Source: an uncultured archaeon | Lineage (GTDB): Archaea; Nanobdellota; Nanobdellia; Woesearchaeales; UBA583 | Assembly: GCA_937138345.1 (NCBI GenBank) | Contig: CAKZOW010000058.1 | Span: 1-41,704, forward strand | Length of the DNA stretch: 41,704 nucleotides | Direction of reading: 5' to 3' | Part shown: positions 19,630-29,367 of the stretch, one piece after another | How positions within the stretch are numbered: the stretch's first letter is position 1 | Layout: every line of letters starts with the position of its first letter | Notes under the pieces: model-generated | Told to the model about the DNA's origin: nothing | Seen by the model: only the letters and a program-made list of their open reading frames with translations | The model's database searches: none | Program-made: the position numbers and the translations under genes

Positions 19630-20997
19630 TCTAAATACTTCAGGTAATGCTGGGTGAATGTATACGAATTTAAAGAAGTCTTCGATTTTTGCGTGCATTG
19701 TGAGGAGGATAATTGCCATGTGAATCATATTTGATGCTTCAGCTCCAATGATGGTTGAACCTAAAAAGTATCCATTTTTATCAAAGATTAATTTAACAAA
19801 TCCAGTTTCACTTAGAAGAGCTTCACCCATTGCTGAGTGTCTATATTCGTGTTTTCCTACAATAAAATCTTCTCCTTCAACTTTACCCATAGCTTCGAGT
19901 TGATCTTGTGTGAGACCTACTCCTGCAATTTGTGGATTTGTAAATACTGCCCAAGGCATAGGTGGATATTCTATTTCTCCTTTTTTCTCATTAATTAATT
20001 TATCGTAGAGATATTCTGCTTCAAAATTTGCAGAGTGTCTAAACATGTAGTTTCCTACACAATCTCCTAATGCATATACTCCAGGAAGAGATGTTTCCAT
20101 ATTTTTATTTACTTCAATAAATCCTCTAGGTGTTGTTTTAATGGATGTTGTTTCTAGGTGAAGTAAATCATTGTTTGGTTTAACTCCAGTTGCTACAAGT
20201 ACTTGGTCTGCTTTAATTTTTTTGAGTTTTCCTGTTGTGTGATCATCAAATGTTACAGTGAATTCTTTTTTCTTTTCATCATAGCTCACTTCTTTAGTAT
20301 CTGTACTTACATGAATTGTATGCCTTTGTTCAAAGACTCTCTCAAATTCTTCTCTAGCATCTTTATCAACTAAAGCCAAACATCCTTTTTCTCTTACAAT
20401 AAACTCTACTTCTGTTCCGAGTCCAGAGTATGCATGTCCAAGTTCTACACCTATGTATCCACCACCAATTACGATGAGTTTTTTAGGTTGAACTCTTGCT
20501 CTGAGTGCTTCAGTTGATGTCCAGTAAGGAGTATCAGATAATCCTTTAATTGGAGGGATAAATGGCCGTGCACCTACTGCAATGACAATTTTATCTCCTG
20601 AAATTAATTCTCCGTTGATTTCAATTACTTTATCTTCTACAAATTTAGCTTCACCGTGATAGAAATCTAAGTTTTCAATCTTTTTAGACTCATACCATGT
20701 TTTAATTTTATTTGAATCTGAATCAGTAGTATTGTTAATTCTCTCCATTAGTTTTTTAAAATTAACAGAAAATTTAGGGTCATTTTTAATATCAAATTTT
20801 TTAGCTTCCTTAATTTCAAGTCCAACGTCAGCAGGGTGAATCATCAGTTTTGAAGGGATACATCCTCTATTTAAACATGTTCCTCCTAACTTATCTTTTT
20901 CAATAATTGCTGCTTTGAGTCCTTTTTGAGCTGCAGGTCTTGCAAGTTTAGAACCTGCACCTGATCCTATTACAATTAAGTCATAATGTGTTGTCAT
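19594..20997 (-). CDS. Class I pyridine nucleotide-disulfide oxidoreductase (dihydrolipoamide dehydrogenase-like)
   Basis: DLIVIGSGAGSKLA; GGTCLNRGCIPSK; VIGGGYIGVELG; YALGDC; VYIHPALPEV. Confidence 0.93.
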   Translation of the reverse strand: MTTHYDLIVIGSGAGSKLARPAAQKGLKAAIIEKDKLGGTCLNRGCIPSKLMIHPADVGLEIKEAKKFDIKNDPKFSVNFKKLMERINNTTDSDSNKIKTWYESKKIENLDFYHGEAKFVEDKVIEINGELISGDKIVIAVGARPFIPPIKGLSDTPYWTSTEALRARVQPKKLIVIGGGYIGVELGHAYSGLGTEVEFIVREKGCLALVDKDAREEFERVFEQRHTIHVSTDTKEVSYDEKKKEFTVTFDDHTTGKLKKIKADQVLVATGVKPNNDLLHLETTSIKTTPRGFIEVNKNMETSLPGVYALGDCVGNYMFRHSANFEAEYLYDKLINEKKGEIEYPPMPWAVFTNPQIAGVGLTQDQLEAMGKVEGEDFIVGKHEYRHSAMGEALLSETGFVKLIFDKNGYFLGSTIIGAEASNMIHMAIILLTMHAKIEDFFKFVYIHPALPEVFRNAARSARSKLE

Positions 20998-21159
20998 AAT
21001 AATTCTTAAGCTCTTTTATTTTAAAAAGGAATTTTTGAATTGAAAAGTGATAAATTAAAAGCACACTTATTTTTCAAGAAAAACAATAGTATCGTATTGT
21101 CTATAGTACTCTCTCTATTTATAACAAAAATTTAAATATTTAAATATAAAATAATACAT

Positions 21160-22275
21160 ATGTATAAAGTATTATCTTTTTTATTGTATTTAATTTTCTT
21201 CTCTTCCTTTGTAGTATATTCTTTTTCTGGAGGAGATGGAACTGCGTTAGACCCTTACGAAGTTAGTAATTGTGATGAGTTACAAAACATTTCTCAAATT
21301 GCGAATTTAGATGATTATTATGTCTTGACTCAAGATATTGATTGTTCTGGAATTTCTAATTTCCAACCTATTGGGAGTTGTAGTGGTAGTAGCTGCTCAA
21401 CATCTAGCGATGATGGGTTTGAAGGGAGTTTTAATGGTTCAGGATATGTAATTTCAAACATTAATATTGAAAACTTGACAACTACAGATGCTGGTTGGGG
21501 TGTGTTTGGTTTTGTAGAATCGGGCTGGATATATGATCTTGGTGTTGAAAATATTGTTGTTAATGTACCTCTTTCACCTAGGGTTGGTGGGTTAGTGGGG
21601 GATTTTAGATCAGGTCCTATTTCAAGAGTCTATGTGGCTGGAGATATTACTGGAGGGCAATTAGTAGGAGGAGTTTTTGGACTTTTTTATTCTACTACAA
21701 CAGACGTATTTTTTATTGGTAATGTAACTGGTCTTGGAGGTGTTGGACATATAGGAGGAATAGCAGGTAATGCTGGTTATTCTTCAATAACTAATTCATA
21801 TGCAATAGCAAATATTGTGGGGACAACTGATGTAGGTGGATTAGTTGGTAGAAACTATAATAATAATTTGATAAATTCCTACTTTATAGGTAATGTTTCT
21901 GGAAGTAGTAATGTTGGAGGTTTGGTAGGTCTTCAAGATGATAGTTTTGATTTTACAAACTCTTATTGGAATAATCAAACTACAAATGTCAATATAACAG
22001 TGGGTAGTGGTTTATCTACAGGAATAACTCCAATTCAAAATAACTATTCTTATTTTCTTGATCCTACTCGAGAACCAATGGCTTCATGGGATCCTACAAT
22101 TTGGAATTTGACTCCAGGACAACTTCCTTATTTGCAATCAACTGAAAATCCTTTTCAAAGTTCTATAACTTCAACTTCACTACAGGCTCAAAGTTCAAGT
22201 TCATCTACATTTCCGACATATGGAATACTTTCATTTTCTTTTTTAATTATTCTATTGGGATATTTTTTTATATAG
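21160..22275 (+). CDS. Secreted GLUG-repeat surface protein with C-terminal TM
   Basis: Signal peptide; repeats VGGLVG / IGGIAGNAGYSSITNSYAIANIVGTTDVGGLVGRNYNNNLINSYFIGNVSGSSNVGGLVG; C-terminal hydrophobic helix. Confidence 0.85.
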   Translation: MYKVLSFLLYLIFFSSFVVYSFSGGDGTALDPYEVSNCDELQNISQIANLDDYYVLTQDIDCSGISNFQPIGSCSGSSCSTSSDDGFEGSFNGSGYVISNINIENLTTTDAGWGVFGFVESGWIYDLGVENIVVNVPLSPRVGGLVGDFRSGPISRVYVAGDITGGQLVGGVFGLFYSTTTDVFFIGNVTGLGGVGHIGGIAGNAGYSSITNSYAIANIVGTTDVGGLVGRNYNNNLINSYFIGNVSGSSNVGGLVGLQDDSFDFTNSYWNNQTTNVNITVGSGLSTGITPIQNNYSYFLDPTREPMASWDPTIWNLTPGQLPYLQSTENPFQSSITSTSLQAQSSSSSTFPTYGILSFSFLIILLGYFFI

Positions 22276-22354
22276 TTGTTCTCTTTTTCTTTAGATGTTT
22301 CATTTAGTTAACACTAATATATTTAAAGGATAAAAAATCTTATTTTTTTAGACA

Positions 22355-24397
22355 ATGGAACTTCTAGATTCAAAAACTTTAATTCGTAGATTTCATGCTT
22401 TCTATGAAGAATATATGAAAGATGAGATTAAAAAAACTCTGCACGCAGGGAAAACATATCTAGAAGTTTCTTTTTATGATTTATCAGAATATGATTTTGA
22501 ATTAGGAGATTATCTTTTAGCCCACCCAGAAGATACTATCTCAATTATGGAGGAGACTCTAAAACAATTCCAAGATGAAGATTCAAAATCACATATCAAA
22601 ATTAGATTTTTAAATTTACCTGAGACTGAGAGAGTTTTAATTAGAGATATTAGATCAGAGCAATTAGGAAAATTAGTGTTTTTAGAAGGTTTAGTGAGAC
22701 GTAAAACAGATGTTAGACCTCGTTTAACACATTTAGAATATTTATGTACAAATCCTTCATGTACTTATGCTGAGGAGAGTATTAAAGTACCTCAAATTGA
22801 AGATAAAGCAAAAACACTCAAAGTATGTCCTAAATGTAAATCAGGAGTGGAGCTAATTAACAAGAATTTAGTAGACTCACAAATTTTAATTTTAGAAGAA
22901 ATTGCAGAACAACTAGACTCATCTGCAGATCAGCCAAAGAGAATTAATGTACTACTTCAAGGAGATTTGGTTTCACCATTTAAAGATTCAAAAACAAATC
23001 CAGGTTCAAGGGTTTTAGTTATGGGTCTTGTAAAAGAAGTTCCTATTCCAACACGAACTGGTGCTGAGAGTATTAATTATGATTTAATTGTAGAAGGTAA
23101 TTCAATTCAATTATCCTCGGAAGAATTTTCAGAGATTATTATTTCAAAAGAAGAACAAGCTGAGATTAAACGTCTTGCAAAAGAAGAAGGTATTTTAAAG
23201 AAATTAGTCTCTAACACTGCACCATCAATTTATGGATATGATAGAATTAAAGAAGCTATTTTATTGCAACAATTTAAAGGATCAGGTGGAGTTAAAGGAG
23301 ATGGAGTAAAAACTAGAGGAGATATTCACATTTTACTTATTGGAGATCCGGGTGCTGCAAAATCACAGATGCTTAAAGCAGCAACAAGAATTGCTCCAAA
23401 GTCTTCTTTTGTATCAGGTAAATCAGCAACAGGGGCAGGACTTGTAGCTTCAGTTATTAAAGATGAGCTTACAAAGGGTTGGGCACTTGAGGCAGGAGCT
23501 ATGGTTTTAGCATCAGGAGGTCTTCTTGCAATTGATGAGATGGATAAAATGAGTGATGAAGATACTTCTTCAATGCACGAGGCACTAGAACAGCAAACTG
23601 TATCTATTGCTAAAGCTAATATTCGTGCAACACTTAGATGTGAGACAACTGTTTTAGGTGCAGCAAACCCTAAACTTGGGCGTTTTGATCCTTTTGGAGA
23701 TATTGGTAAGCAAATTAATTTTCCACCTGCTCTAATTTCAAGATTTGATCTTATTTTTATTTTAAGAGATGAGCCAGATAAGAAAAAAGATGATATGATT
23801 GCAGATCACATTTTACAGACTCACAGAGATAAGTCAAAAACAGTAACTGAGATGTCTAAAGAGTTTTTACAAAAATATATTGCATATGCTCGTGCAATGC
23901 AGCCGGTGTTAACTCAAGATGCTATTAAAAAAATTAAAGATTTTTATGTATCAATTAGAAATGCAGCAGGAGAAGATGAGAATGGAATCAAATCAGTTCC
24001 TATTACTGCTCGTCAATTAGAGGCGATTGTTCGTTTAGGTGAGGCCTATGCAAAAGTAGAATTATCTAAAAAAGTAACTCAAAGACATGCAGAACTTGCA
24101 ATCGATTTATTATTGTATTGTCTACAAAAAATTGGAATTGATCCAAAAACGGGAGAGATGGATATTGATAGGCTTACAACTGGAGTTACATCATCAACTA
24201 GAAATGTATTTAGACAAGTTCAAATCATAATTGATAACTTAGAGAGAGAATCTCCTGAGATTACCTATGATGCAATAATTGAGGCAGCAGAAAAATTAAA
24301 TGTTAAAAAATCAGAAGTTGATAAAACCTTAGAGAAATTAAAACAAGAGGGTGTGATCTTTGAGCCTCGTAAGAATATGTATAAGAAATTAAATTGA
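22355..24397 (+). CDS. mcm: MCM replicative helicase
   Basis: GDPGAAKSQMLKAATRIAPKSSFVSGKSATGAGL; LLAIDEMDKMSDEDTSSMHEALEQQTVSIAKA; ISRFDLIF. Confidence 0.97.
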   Translation: MELLDSKTLIRRFHAFYEEYMKDEIKKTLHAGKTYLEVSFYDLSEYDFELGDYLLAHPEDTISIMEETLKQFQDEDSKSHIKIRFLNLPETERVLIRDIRSEQLGKLVFLEGLVRRKTDVRPRLTHLEYLCTNPSCTYAEESIKVPQIEDKAKTLKVCPKCKSGVELINKNLVDSQILILEEIAEQLDSSADQPKRINVLLQGDLVSPFKDSKTNPGSRVLVMGLVKEVPIPTRTGAESINYDLIVEGNSIQLSSEEFSEIIISKEEQAEIKRLAKEEGILKKLVSNTAPSIYGYDRIKEAILLQQFKGSGGVKGDGVKTRGDIHILLIGDPGAAKSQMLKAATRIAPKSSFVSGKSATGAGLVASVIKDELTKGWALEAGAMVLASGGLLAIDEMDKMSDEDTSSMHEALEQQTVSIAKANIRATLRCETTVLGAANPKLGRFDPFGDIGKQINFPPALISRFDLIFILRDEPDKKKDDMIADHILQTHRDKSKTVTEMSKEFLQKYIAYARAMQPVLTQDAIKKIKDFYVSIRNAAGEDENGIKSVPITARQLEAIVRLGEAYAKVELSKKVTQRHAELAIDLLLYCLQKIGIDPKTGEMDIDRLTTGVTSSTRNVFRQVQIIIDNLERESPEITYDAIIEAAEKLNVKKSEVDKTLEKLKQEGVIFEPRKNMYKKLN

Positions 24398-24591
24398 TAT
24401 AATTATCAAAATACTTAGTATTTTGTGTGGTTTTCTTAGTACAATGTGTTTAAAATAAATATTTTTAACATGCCATCAATACTATTGATGAGCATTTCTT
24501 TTAGTTAGTACATAGTGCTAACGTCCAAAAGAAAGTTGAGTGTGATCTTTGAGCCTTGTCACGAATATGTATAAGAAATTGAATTGATATA
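24351..24591 (+). repeat. Diverged direct repeat of the mcm 3' end flanking a ~138-bp insert
   Basis: GTGTGATCTTTGAGCCTCGTAAGAATATGTATAAGAAATTAAATTGATATA (24351-24401) vs GTGTGATCTTTGAGCCTTGTCACGAATATGTATAAGAAATTGAATTGATATA (24540-24591). Confidence 0.9.
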
Positions 24592-24625
24592 TTCAATCAT
24601 AAATTTGAAAAATTTATGGTCTTTT

Positions 24626-24973
24626 TTAATGATTTATTTTTTTAATATAATATGACTCACTCCCATATATTGTTATTCTATTATTATTGAGTTTTTTCCC
24701 ATATACTTCCACTTTATCTCCAATACTCAAATTATTTTCAAATTCTCCACGGGAAGAACTATTATCCCAACCTGTTGCCCAAATAATTTCATAGTTATCT
24801 ATTTTTATAGAACATACTCCATCAGTAGGGCAAGTGTTTTCACCTCCAGGAGAAATTTTCCCACTCATTCTTACTTCATTTTCACTTTCCATAAGTATTT
24901 CAACAGTAGATGTATTTTGAGTACATCCTACTATAAAAAATAGTATTATGATTCCTAATGTATATATTTTCAT
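24626..24973 (-). CDS. Small putative lipoprotein
   Basis: MKIYTLGIIILFFIVGCTQN lipobox. Confidence 0.7.
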   Translation of the reverse strand: MKIYTLGIIILFFIVGCTQNTSTVEILMESENEVRMSGKISPGGENTCPTDGVCSIKIDNYEIIWATGWDNSSSRGEFENNLSIGDKVEVYGKKLNNNRITIYGSESYYIKKINH

Positions 24974-25081
24974 TACTCTAGTGGTTTTGTATAATATATA
25001 AGTTTTTTTATTAGTTCTTAGGTTGTCACCAAATAAGAAAGTTTATAAAGGGATTATAGTTTATTTATACTATCCAAGGTT

Positions 25082-25155
25082 GATCCTTTGGTCTAGTTGG
25101 TTATGACGTTGGCCTTACAAGCCGAAGATCCCCGGTTCAAATCCGGGAAGGATCA
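25082..25155 (+). tRNA. tRNA-Val (anticodon UAC), no encoded CCA
   Basis: Acceptor GATCCTT/AAGGATC, D-arm, anticodon arm TTGGC-CTTACAA-GCCGA, T-arm CCCGG-TTCAAAT-CCGGG, discriminator A. Confidence 0.95.
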
Positions 25156-27806
25156 TTTTTTATAAAATTGGGATTACTTAATATAATCTTAGATAGTTCA
25201 CTTAATAATTCTTTCGGTTTCTGATATTCTATTAAATCATTATTTAATTCATCTGAATTACTATTATAACATTTATTTTTAGCCTTCTCATCTAAAAAGT
25301 ATAATTTGAAGTTTGTTCTAAATCTCGAACATGCAGTATAGAGTATATTTTGATTTGTAAGAAGAATCCCTTTTACATTTTCAATTAAAATAAATCCTTC
25401 TTCATATTCTGATCCTTGGGATTTATGAATAGTTATTGCATATGCTGGAACTAAATAGAATGTATCTTTAAAGGGGAATTCAATGATTTGATTATTTAGA
25501 TGTCTTTGAGCTAGAAGAGTTTGATTTTCTTTGTTATATGAGAGTATAGTTAGGTTTTCACCATTAGCTAAGCTATCAAGAGAATAATTATTTTTAGTGT
25601 TCATTACAATATCTCCTATTTTAAACTCATATTGTGATAAGGTTTTTATATTTCTTTGTTTAATATCCTGTTCTAAACACTCTAAATTAACTCTTTTTAC
25701 TAATTCATTGGTATTACATAAGATTTTCTTTCTTTTATCTTTGATTACTTCTTGTGTTATTTCTTGTATTGTTGATTCCTCATAGTCTTCTTCAATACTT
25801 TCTTTATTTTCAATTTGTTTAATGTTCTTCAATATTACACTATTTGATCTATATTGTCCTTCTAATTTGATTTTTGATATATCTTTTATTTTTAGAAGTT
25901 CATAATAGAGAGAGTTTGATTTAAAGTTAGATAATTGTTTTTCATCTCCTAGTAGAAGAATATGTGTTTTAGTAGATAGGGCTTTTAGTATATTATGGAA
26001 TATTTCTTTATCAAGCATAGTAAATTCATCTATAACTAGTATATCTGTATTTAACACATTATTTTCATTATGTTTAAATTTTATTGTTGATCTAGAAAAT
26101 ATATTATTAAATGTCTTATGTATAGTCTTAGCTTCATTAAAGTTTAATTTTTTATTGATATTTGAACAGGCTTGTGCAGTAAAGCAACAATAAGTTATTT
26201 TACATTTATCTCCATATTGTTTATTGAGTTGTTCTAGTATAGTTGTTTTCCCACTTCCTCCATCTCCTGTACATAGTGTGATTTTGTTTCTAAGTGTGGA
26301 ATTAAGTGTTAAAAGTTGTGTTGGGTCAAGAACATAAGCTCCCTCATCTTCCCCCTTTTTGGGCGGGGGGGAAGTTGAGAGGATCTTATTGCTAAGTGAG
26401 GCGCTCGAACTAGAGAGGAGAAGGGCAGACTCTAGGTTTTGTATGAGTTGAGTATATTGTTTTGCTTTTAGTAATGGAATTCTGAGAGGTTCTATTGTTT
26501 CTTTTACATATTTAGAGATAGTTGGATAGTTATGGTTTTTAGTTGATTTAGTAATTTTAGCTTTAAATTTATTATACTCTAGTTCCTTTGTTAAGGGGTT
26601 TTTATATTTAATTGGATCAAATGTTAGGTTAGATGTATTTAGTCCTCCCTGTATTCTCTCAACTTCTTCAAATCTCTTTTCTTCACTTGGTTCTTGTTTA
26701 GTTTTAAGAAAAGGGTATTTTTTATAGAGGTTTTTTGAAAAGTAAGATAATCTAAACTTTTTGTAGGTATTATTGAGAAACTCAATTGTTGAGTTTTCTC
26801 CTTCAAATGATTTGAAGAAGTACTTTAAAACATAATTAACACATTTAGAATAAAACTTATTCTCTTTTAATTCTTGTTTTAAATCAATATTTTTGTAAAT
26901 TTTTGATTCAACTTCCAGTTGTTTTTCTATGATATATGATGGAATAAATCTATTTAGTAGTATATGGAAATGAGGATGTTTATTCTTAGTTGCTTCAACT
27001 ACTAAGAAATATGATCTTTCTTTATCTTGATTTCTTGTTATTACTTCATTAAACCAAATTCTTTTTGATTCTATGAATTCTGAATCATTTAGGAGTTCTT
27101 CCCTTTTTTTTAGGTAGATTTTGTTGTATTCTTGCTCAATTAAGTATTTATTTTGTTTTTTGAACTTGTTTTCTTCTTCTTGTGAGAGTTTCTTTAGATA
27201 TATTCTTTTTTTTATTACAACTTTAGTTACTGCATCCTTTTGAGAAATTTTCTTTATTTGAACATCTACTTCATGTTGAAACCAAGTTTTTAATATTTTT
27301 TCTTTTTTATGTTCTGCTTGTTTTTTTGTTTTATACTTATATCTTGATTTTATCTTGTTTAGATCTAATGATTTATCATACTCATTCATAATATGATTTA
27401 GTTTTTTGAATAAAATTGATGTTTCTAAGGTTATTTGTGCATTTAAAATAATTTTATATGGGATTTTAAGTTTATTCTTAGTTAGGTGTTTTGTTATTAT
27501 ATCCTTTCTTTGTAAGTTAATTGGTTGTGTTGTCAAGGTTAGAAAAAAACTAAAATCTTCTTGAGGTGAGATAATATTTAGCTTAGATCTTAAAAGTTCA
27601 GCTTTCTGAGAAGAACACTCTTCACAATTCCATGAATTACATTTTACTTGAAATGGGATAAATTCATTGGTTTTTTTATCCAGTAAAATGATAATTTGTG
27701 TAGAGCATTGAGTTGATTGAAATTTAGATTTATTGTAGAAAGATCTAGATTTATTGAAATAGTCAAGTTCTAGATTGTTATTTTGAGTTAGAAAGTTTTT
27801 ATACAT
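25137..27806 (-). CDS. HUH-type rolling-circle Rep fused to SF1B (RecD2/Pif1-like) helicase
   Basis: N-terminal CNSWNCEEC Zn-like motif, FFLTLTTQP (motif 1), HPHFHILLN (HUH motif 2), YSKCVNYVLKYF (motif 3); C-terminal GDGGSGKTT, LVIDEFTML, LLGDEKQL, GQYRSN, AITIHKSQGSEYE. Confidence 0.85.
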   Translation of the reverse strand: MYKNFLTQNNNLELDYFNKSRSFYNKSKFQSTQCSTQIIILLDKKTNEFIPFQVKCNSWNCEECSSQKAELLRSKLNIISPQEDFSFFLTLTTQPINLQRKDIITKHLTKNKLKIPYKIILNAQITLETSILFKKLNHIMNEYDKSLDLNKIKSRYKYKTKKQAEHKKEKILKTWFQHEVDVQIKKISQKDAVTKVVIKKRIYLKKLSQEEENKFKKQNKYLIEQEYNKIYLKKREELLNDSEFIESKRIWFNEVITRNQDKERSYFLVVEATKNKHPHFHILLNRFIPSYIIEKQLEVESKIYKNIDLKQELKENKFYSKCVNYVLKYFFKSFEGENSTIEFLNNTYKKFRLSYFSKNLYKKYPFLKTKQEPSEEKRFEEVERIQGGLNTSNLTFDPIKYKNPLTKELEYNKFKAKITKSTKNHNYPTISKYVKETIEPLRIPLLKAKQYTQLIQNLESALLLSSSSASLSNKILSTSPPPKKGEDEGAYVLDPTQLLTLNSTLRNKITLCTGDGGSGKTTILEQLNKQYGDKCKITYCCFTAQACSNINKKLNFNEAKTIHKTFNNIFSRSTIKFKHNENNVLNTDILVIDEFTMLDKEIFHNILKALSTKTHILLLGDEKQLSNFKSNSLYYELLKIKDISKIKLEGQYRSNSVILKNIKQIENKESIEEDYEESTIQEITQEVIKDKRKKILCNTNELVKRVNLECLEQDIKQRNIKTLSQYEFKIGDIVMNTKNNYSLDSLANGENLTILSYNKENQTLLAQRHLNNQIIEFPFKDTFYLVPAYAITIHKSQGSEYEEGFILIENVKGILLTNQNILYTACSRFRTNFKLYFLDEKAKNKCYNSNSDELNNDLIEYQKPKELLSELSKIILSNPNFIKNDPSRI
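26343..26379. repeat. GC-rich inverted repeat inside the rep-helicase linker
   Basis: CTCATCTTCCCCC - TTTTTGGGCGG - GGGGGAAGTTGAG, 12/13 arm match. Confidence 0.85.
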
Positions 27807-27841
27807 CCCTTTAATGGATATATTGCATAGTAAAAAGGTTT

Positions 27842-27886
27842 GTAGTAACCCTTGTTTTGTTATAGGTAATCCCTATGGGTTACTAC
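27842..27886. promoter_or_regulatory. Nested inverted repeat upstream of rep-helicase (candidate origin or operator)
   Basis: GTAGTAACCC ... GGGTTACTAC perfect 10-bp arms, with inner ATAGG-TAATC-CCTAT. Confidence 0.65.
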
Positions 27887-27926
27887 TTCTCTTTTATTTG
27901 AAATTAAATGATATTTTTTAATTTAA

Positions 27927-28306
27927 TTATCTCTCCCAATAATTTACTTTTATTATTTCTTTTTCTGATTTATATTTAATAACATCTCTATAATATGTTT
28001 TTTCTATATATCTTGTTTTTGCAACATCTTTGCATTCTTCATATAATTCTTTAACATCATTATTTTTAAAAGCGTTAAATCCTTTAACTAAATTTTCTCC
28101 TAAACTTAAACTTATATCTGTTTCACACTCTTCTACATAATATACTTGGGGTTCTCTTTGTGTATAACTTTCCTTTGCTGTATATGGTGTACTTGTTTAT
28201 ATTCTGTCTTTTCAAATAATGGTAAGTAACTAACTATAAATCCTATTCCTACTATACTTAATAGTATAAACGTAAATGTTAAAATTTCTTTTAATTCTTT
28301 ATTCAT
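27927..28306 (-). pseudogene. Frameshifted TM-anchored small protein gene in the element
   Basis: Frame 1: MNKELKEILTFTFILLSIVGIGFIVSYLPLFEKTEYK...; other frame continues TSTPYTAKESYTQREPQVYYVEECETDISLSLGENLVKGFNAFKNNDVKELYEECKDVAKTRYIEKTYYRDVIKYKSEKEIIKVNYWER*. 380 nt, not a multiple of 3. Confidence 0.7.
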
Positions 28307-28392
28307 ATTCTACTACGTGTTTTTTAATTTATATAAGTTATTCTTTTTAATTAAAACTTAATCTTTATAAAAATTAAAATTTATTTACTTGT

Positions 28393-29268
28393 ATGGATTA
28401 TGTTAAAAAAATTTTAGAAAAAAACCTTATTGAAAAAGAAAATTTACTGATTCCAGAAATTTTTTTTGAAAATGATTCCTTAAAAGAATTAAATAGAGTT
28501 TTGAGTACTAAGAATATAAATTCTTTAGCATCATTCTTTAAAAATTCTTCTGAGAAAAACTTAAATATTCCTTTTTTTAAAGATATAGAAAAAGAATTAA
28601 AAATAAAGAGAGTCCTTAAAAGTGAGGATTTAGAATTAATTAAAAATATTTCAGAAGTTGGTGTTTGCGATAGTAATACTTTTTTTAAAATGTTAGGAAT
28701 TTTAAATCACATTTCATTTCTTTTTGATACTATTGAAGAGAAGAAATATCCTGAAGTAGTAAAATCAACTTTAATGTTGTGGTCTTATCAAATGGTTTAT
28801 GAAATGATTTCAACTATTTTTTCAGGATATGTTTATGATTATGCAAGTAGCGATAAGATAAAAAATAAAAGTTTTTTAAAAAATTTTAAGGATAATAAAC
28901 ATCCTCCATTAGGAACATTATTGCTTTTTCTAAAAAAGAATAAAATAATTTCTAATAGAAATTACTTTTTTGAAAATATTAAAAGAAATGGAATTGCTCA
29001 TGGGAATATTTACTTTGATCCTTATAAGAATATTTTTATTTCTTCAATAGGGAAAGAGTTAAATTATTTGGATTTTATGAAGGATTTAAAATATTCCTAT
29101 GAAATTTTAATGGAATTTATATTATTAGTTAATGGTAATTCATATAACCTTAGAGAGGATATGTTACTTGGTTTTAAAGCATTAGCAAATAATTTGGTTG
29201 GTCTAAGTAGAGTTTCAATCGCTAGAGATGCATATGTGGATTTTATTTCAGATTTAGAAAAAAATTAA
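28393..29268 (+). CDS. HEPN-like protein (putative element cargo)
   Basis: Helical C-terminal region with Rx4H: ENIKRNGIAHGNIYFDP. Confidence 0.5.
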   Translation: MDYVKKILEKNLIEKENLLIPEIFFENDSLKELNRVLSTKNINSLASFFKNSSEKNLNIPFFKDIEKELKIKRVLKSEDLELIKNISEVGVCDSNTFFKMLGILNHISFLFDTIEEKKYPEVVKSTLMLWSYQMVYEMISTIFSGYVYDYASSDKIKNKSFLKNFKDNKHPPLGTLLLFLKKNKIISNRNYFFENIKRNGIAHGNIYFDPYKNIFISSIGKELNYLDFMKDLKYSYEILMEFILLVNGNSYNLREDMLLGFKALANNLVGLSRVSIARDAYVDFISDLEKN

Positions 29269-29321
29269 TTCTTTGCTTTTTCGCCACATGGTAGCTATAA
29301 ATATAATCAAGTTAAGTAGTA

Positions 29322-29360
29322 GTCTTTTTTCTCTCGGCAAGCCGTGAGAAGAAAAAAGAC
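29322..29360. terminator. Strong bidirectional terminator hairpin between convergent genes
   Basis: GTCTTTTTTCTCTCGGC-AA-GCCGTGAGAAGAAAAAAGAC. Confidence 0.75.
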
Positions 29361-29367
29361 ATAAAAT

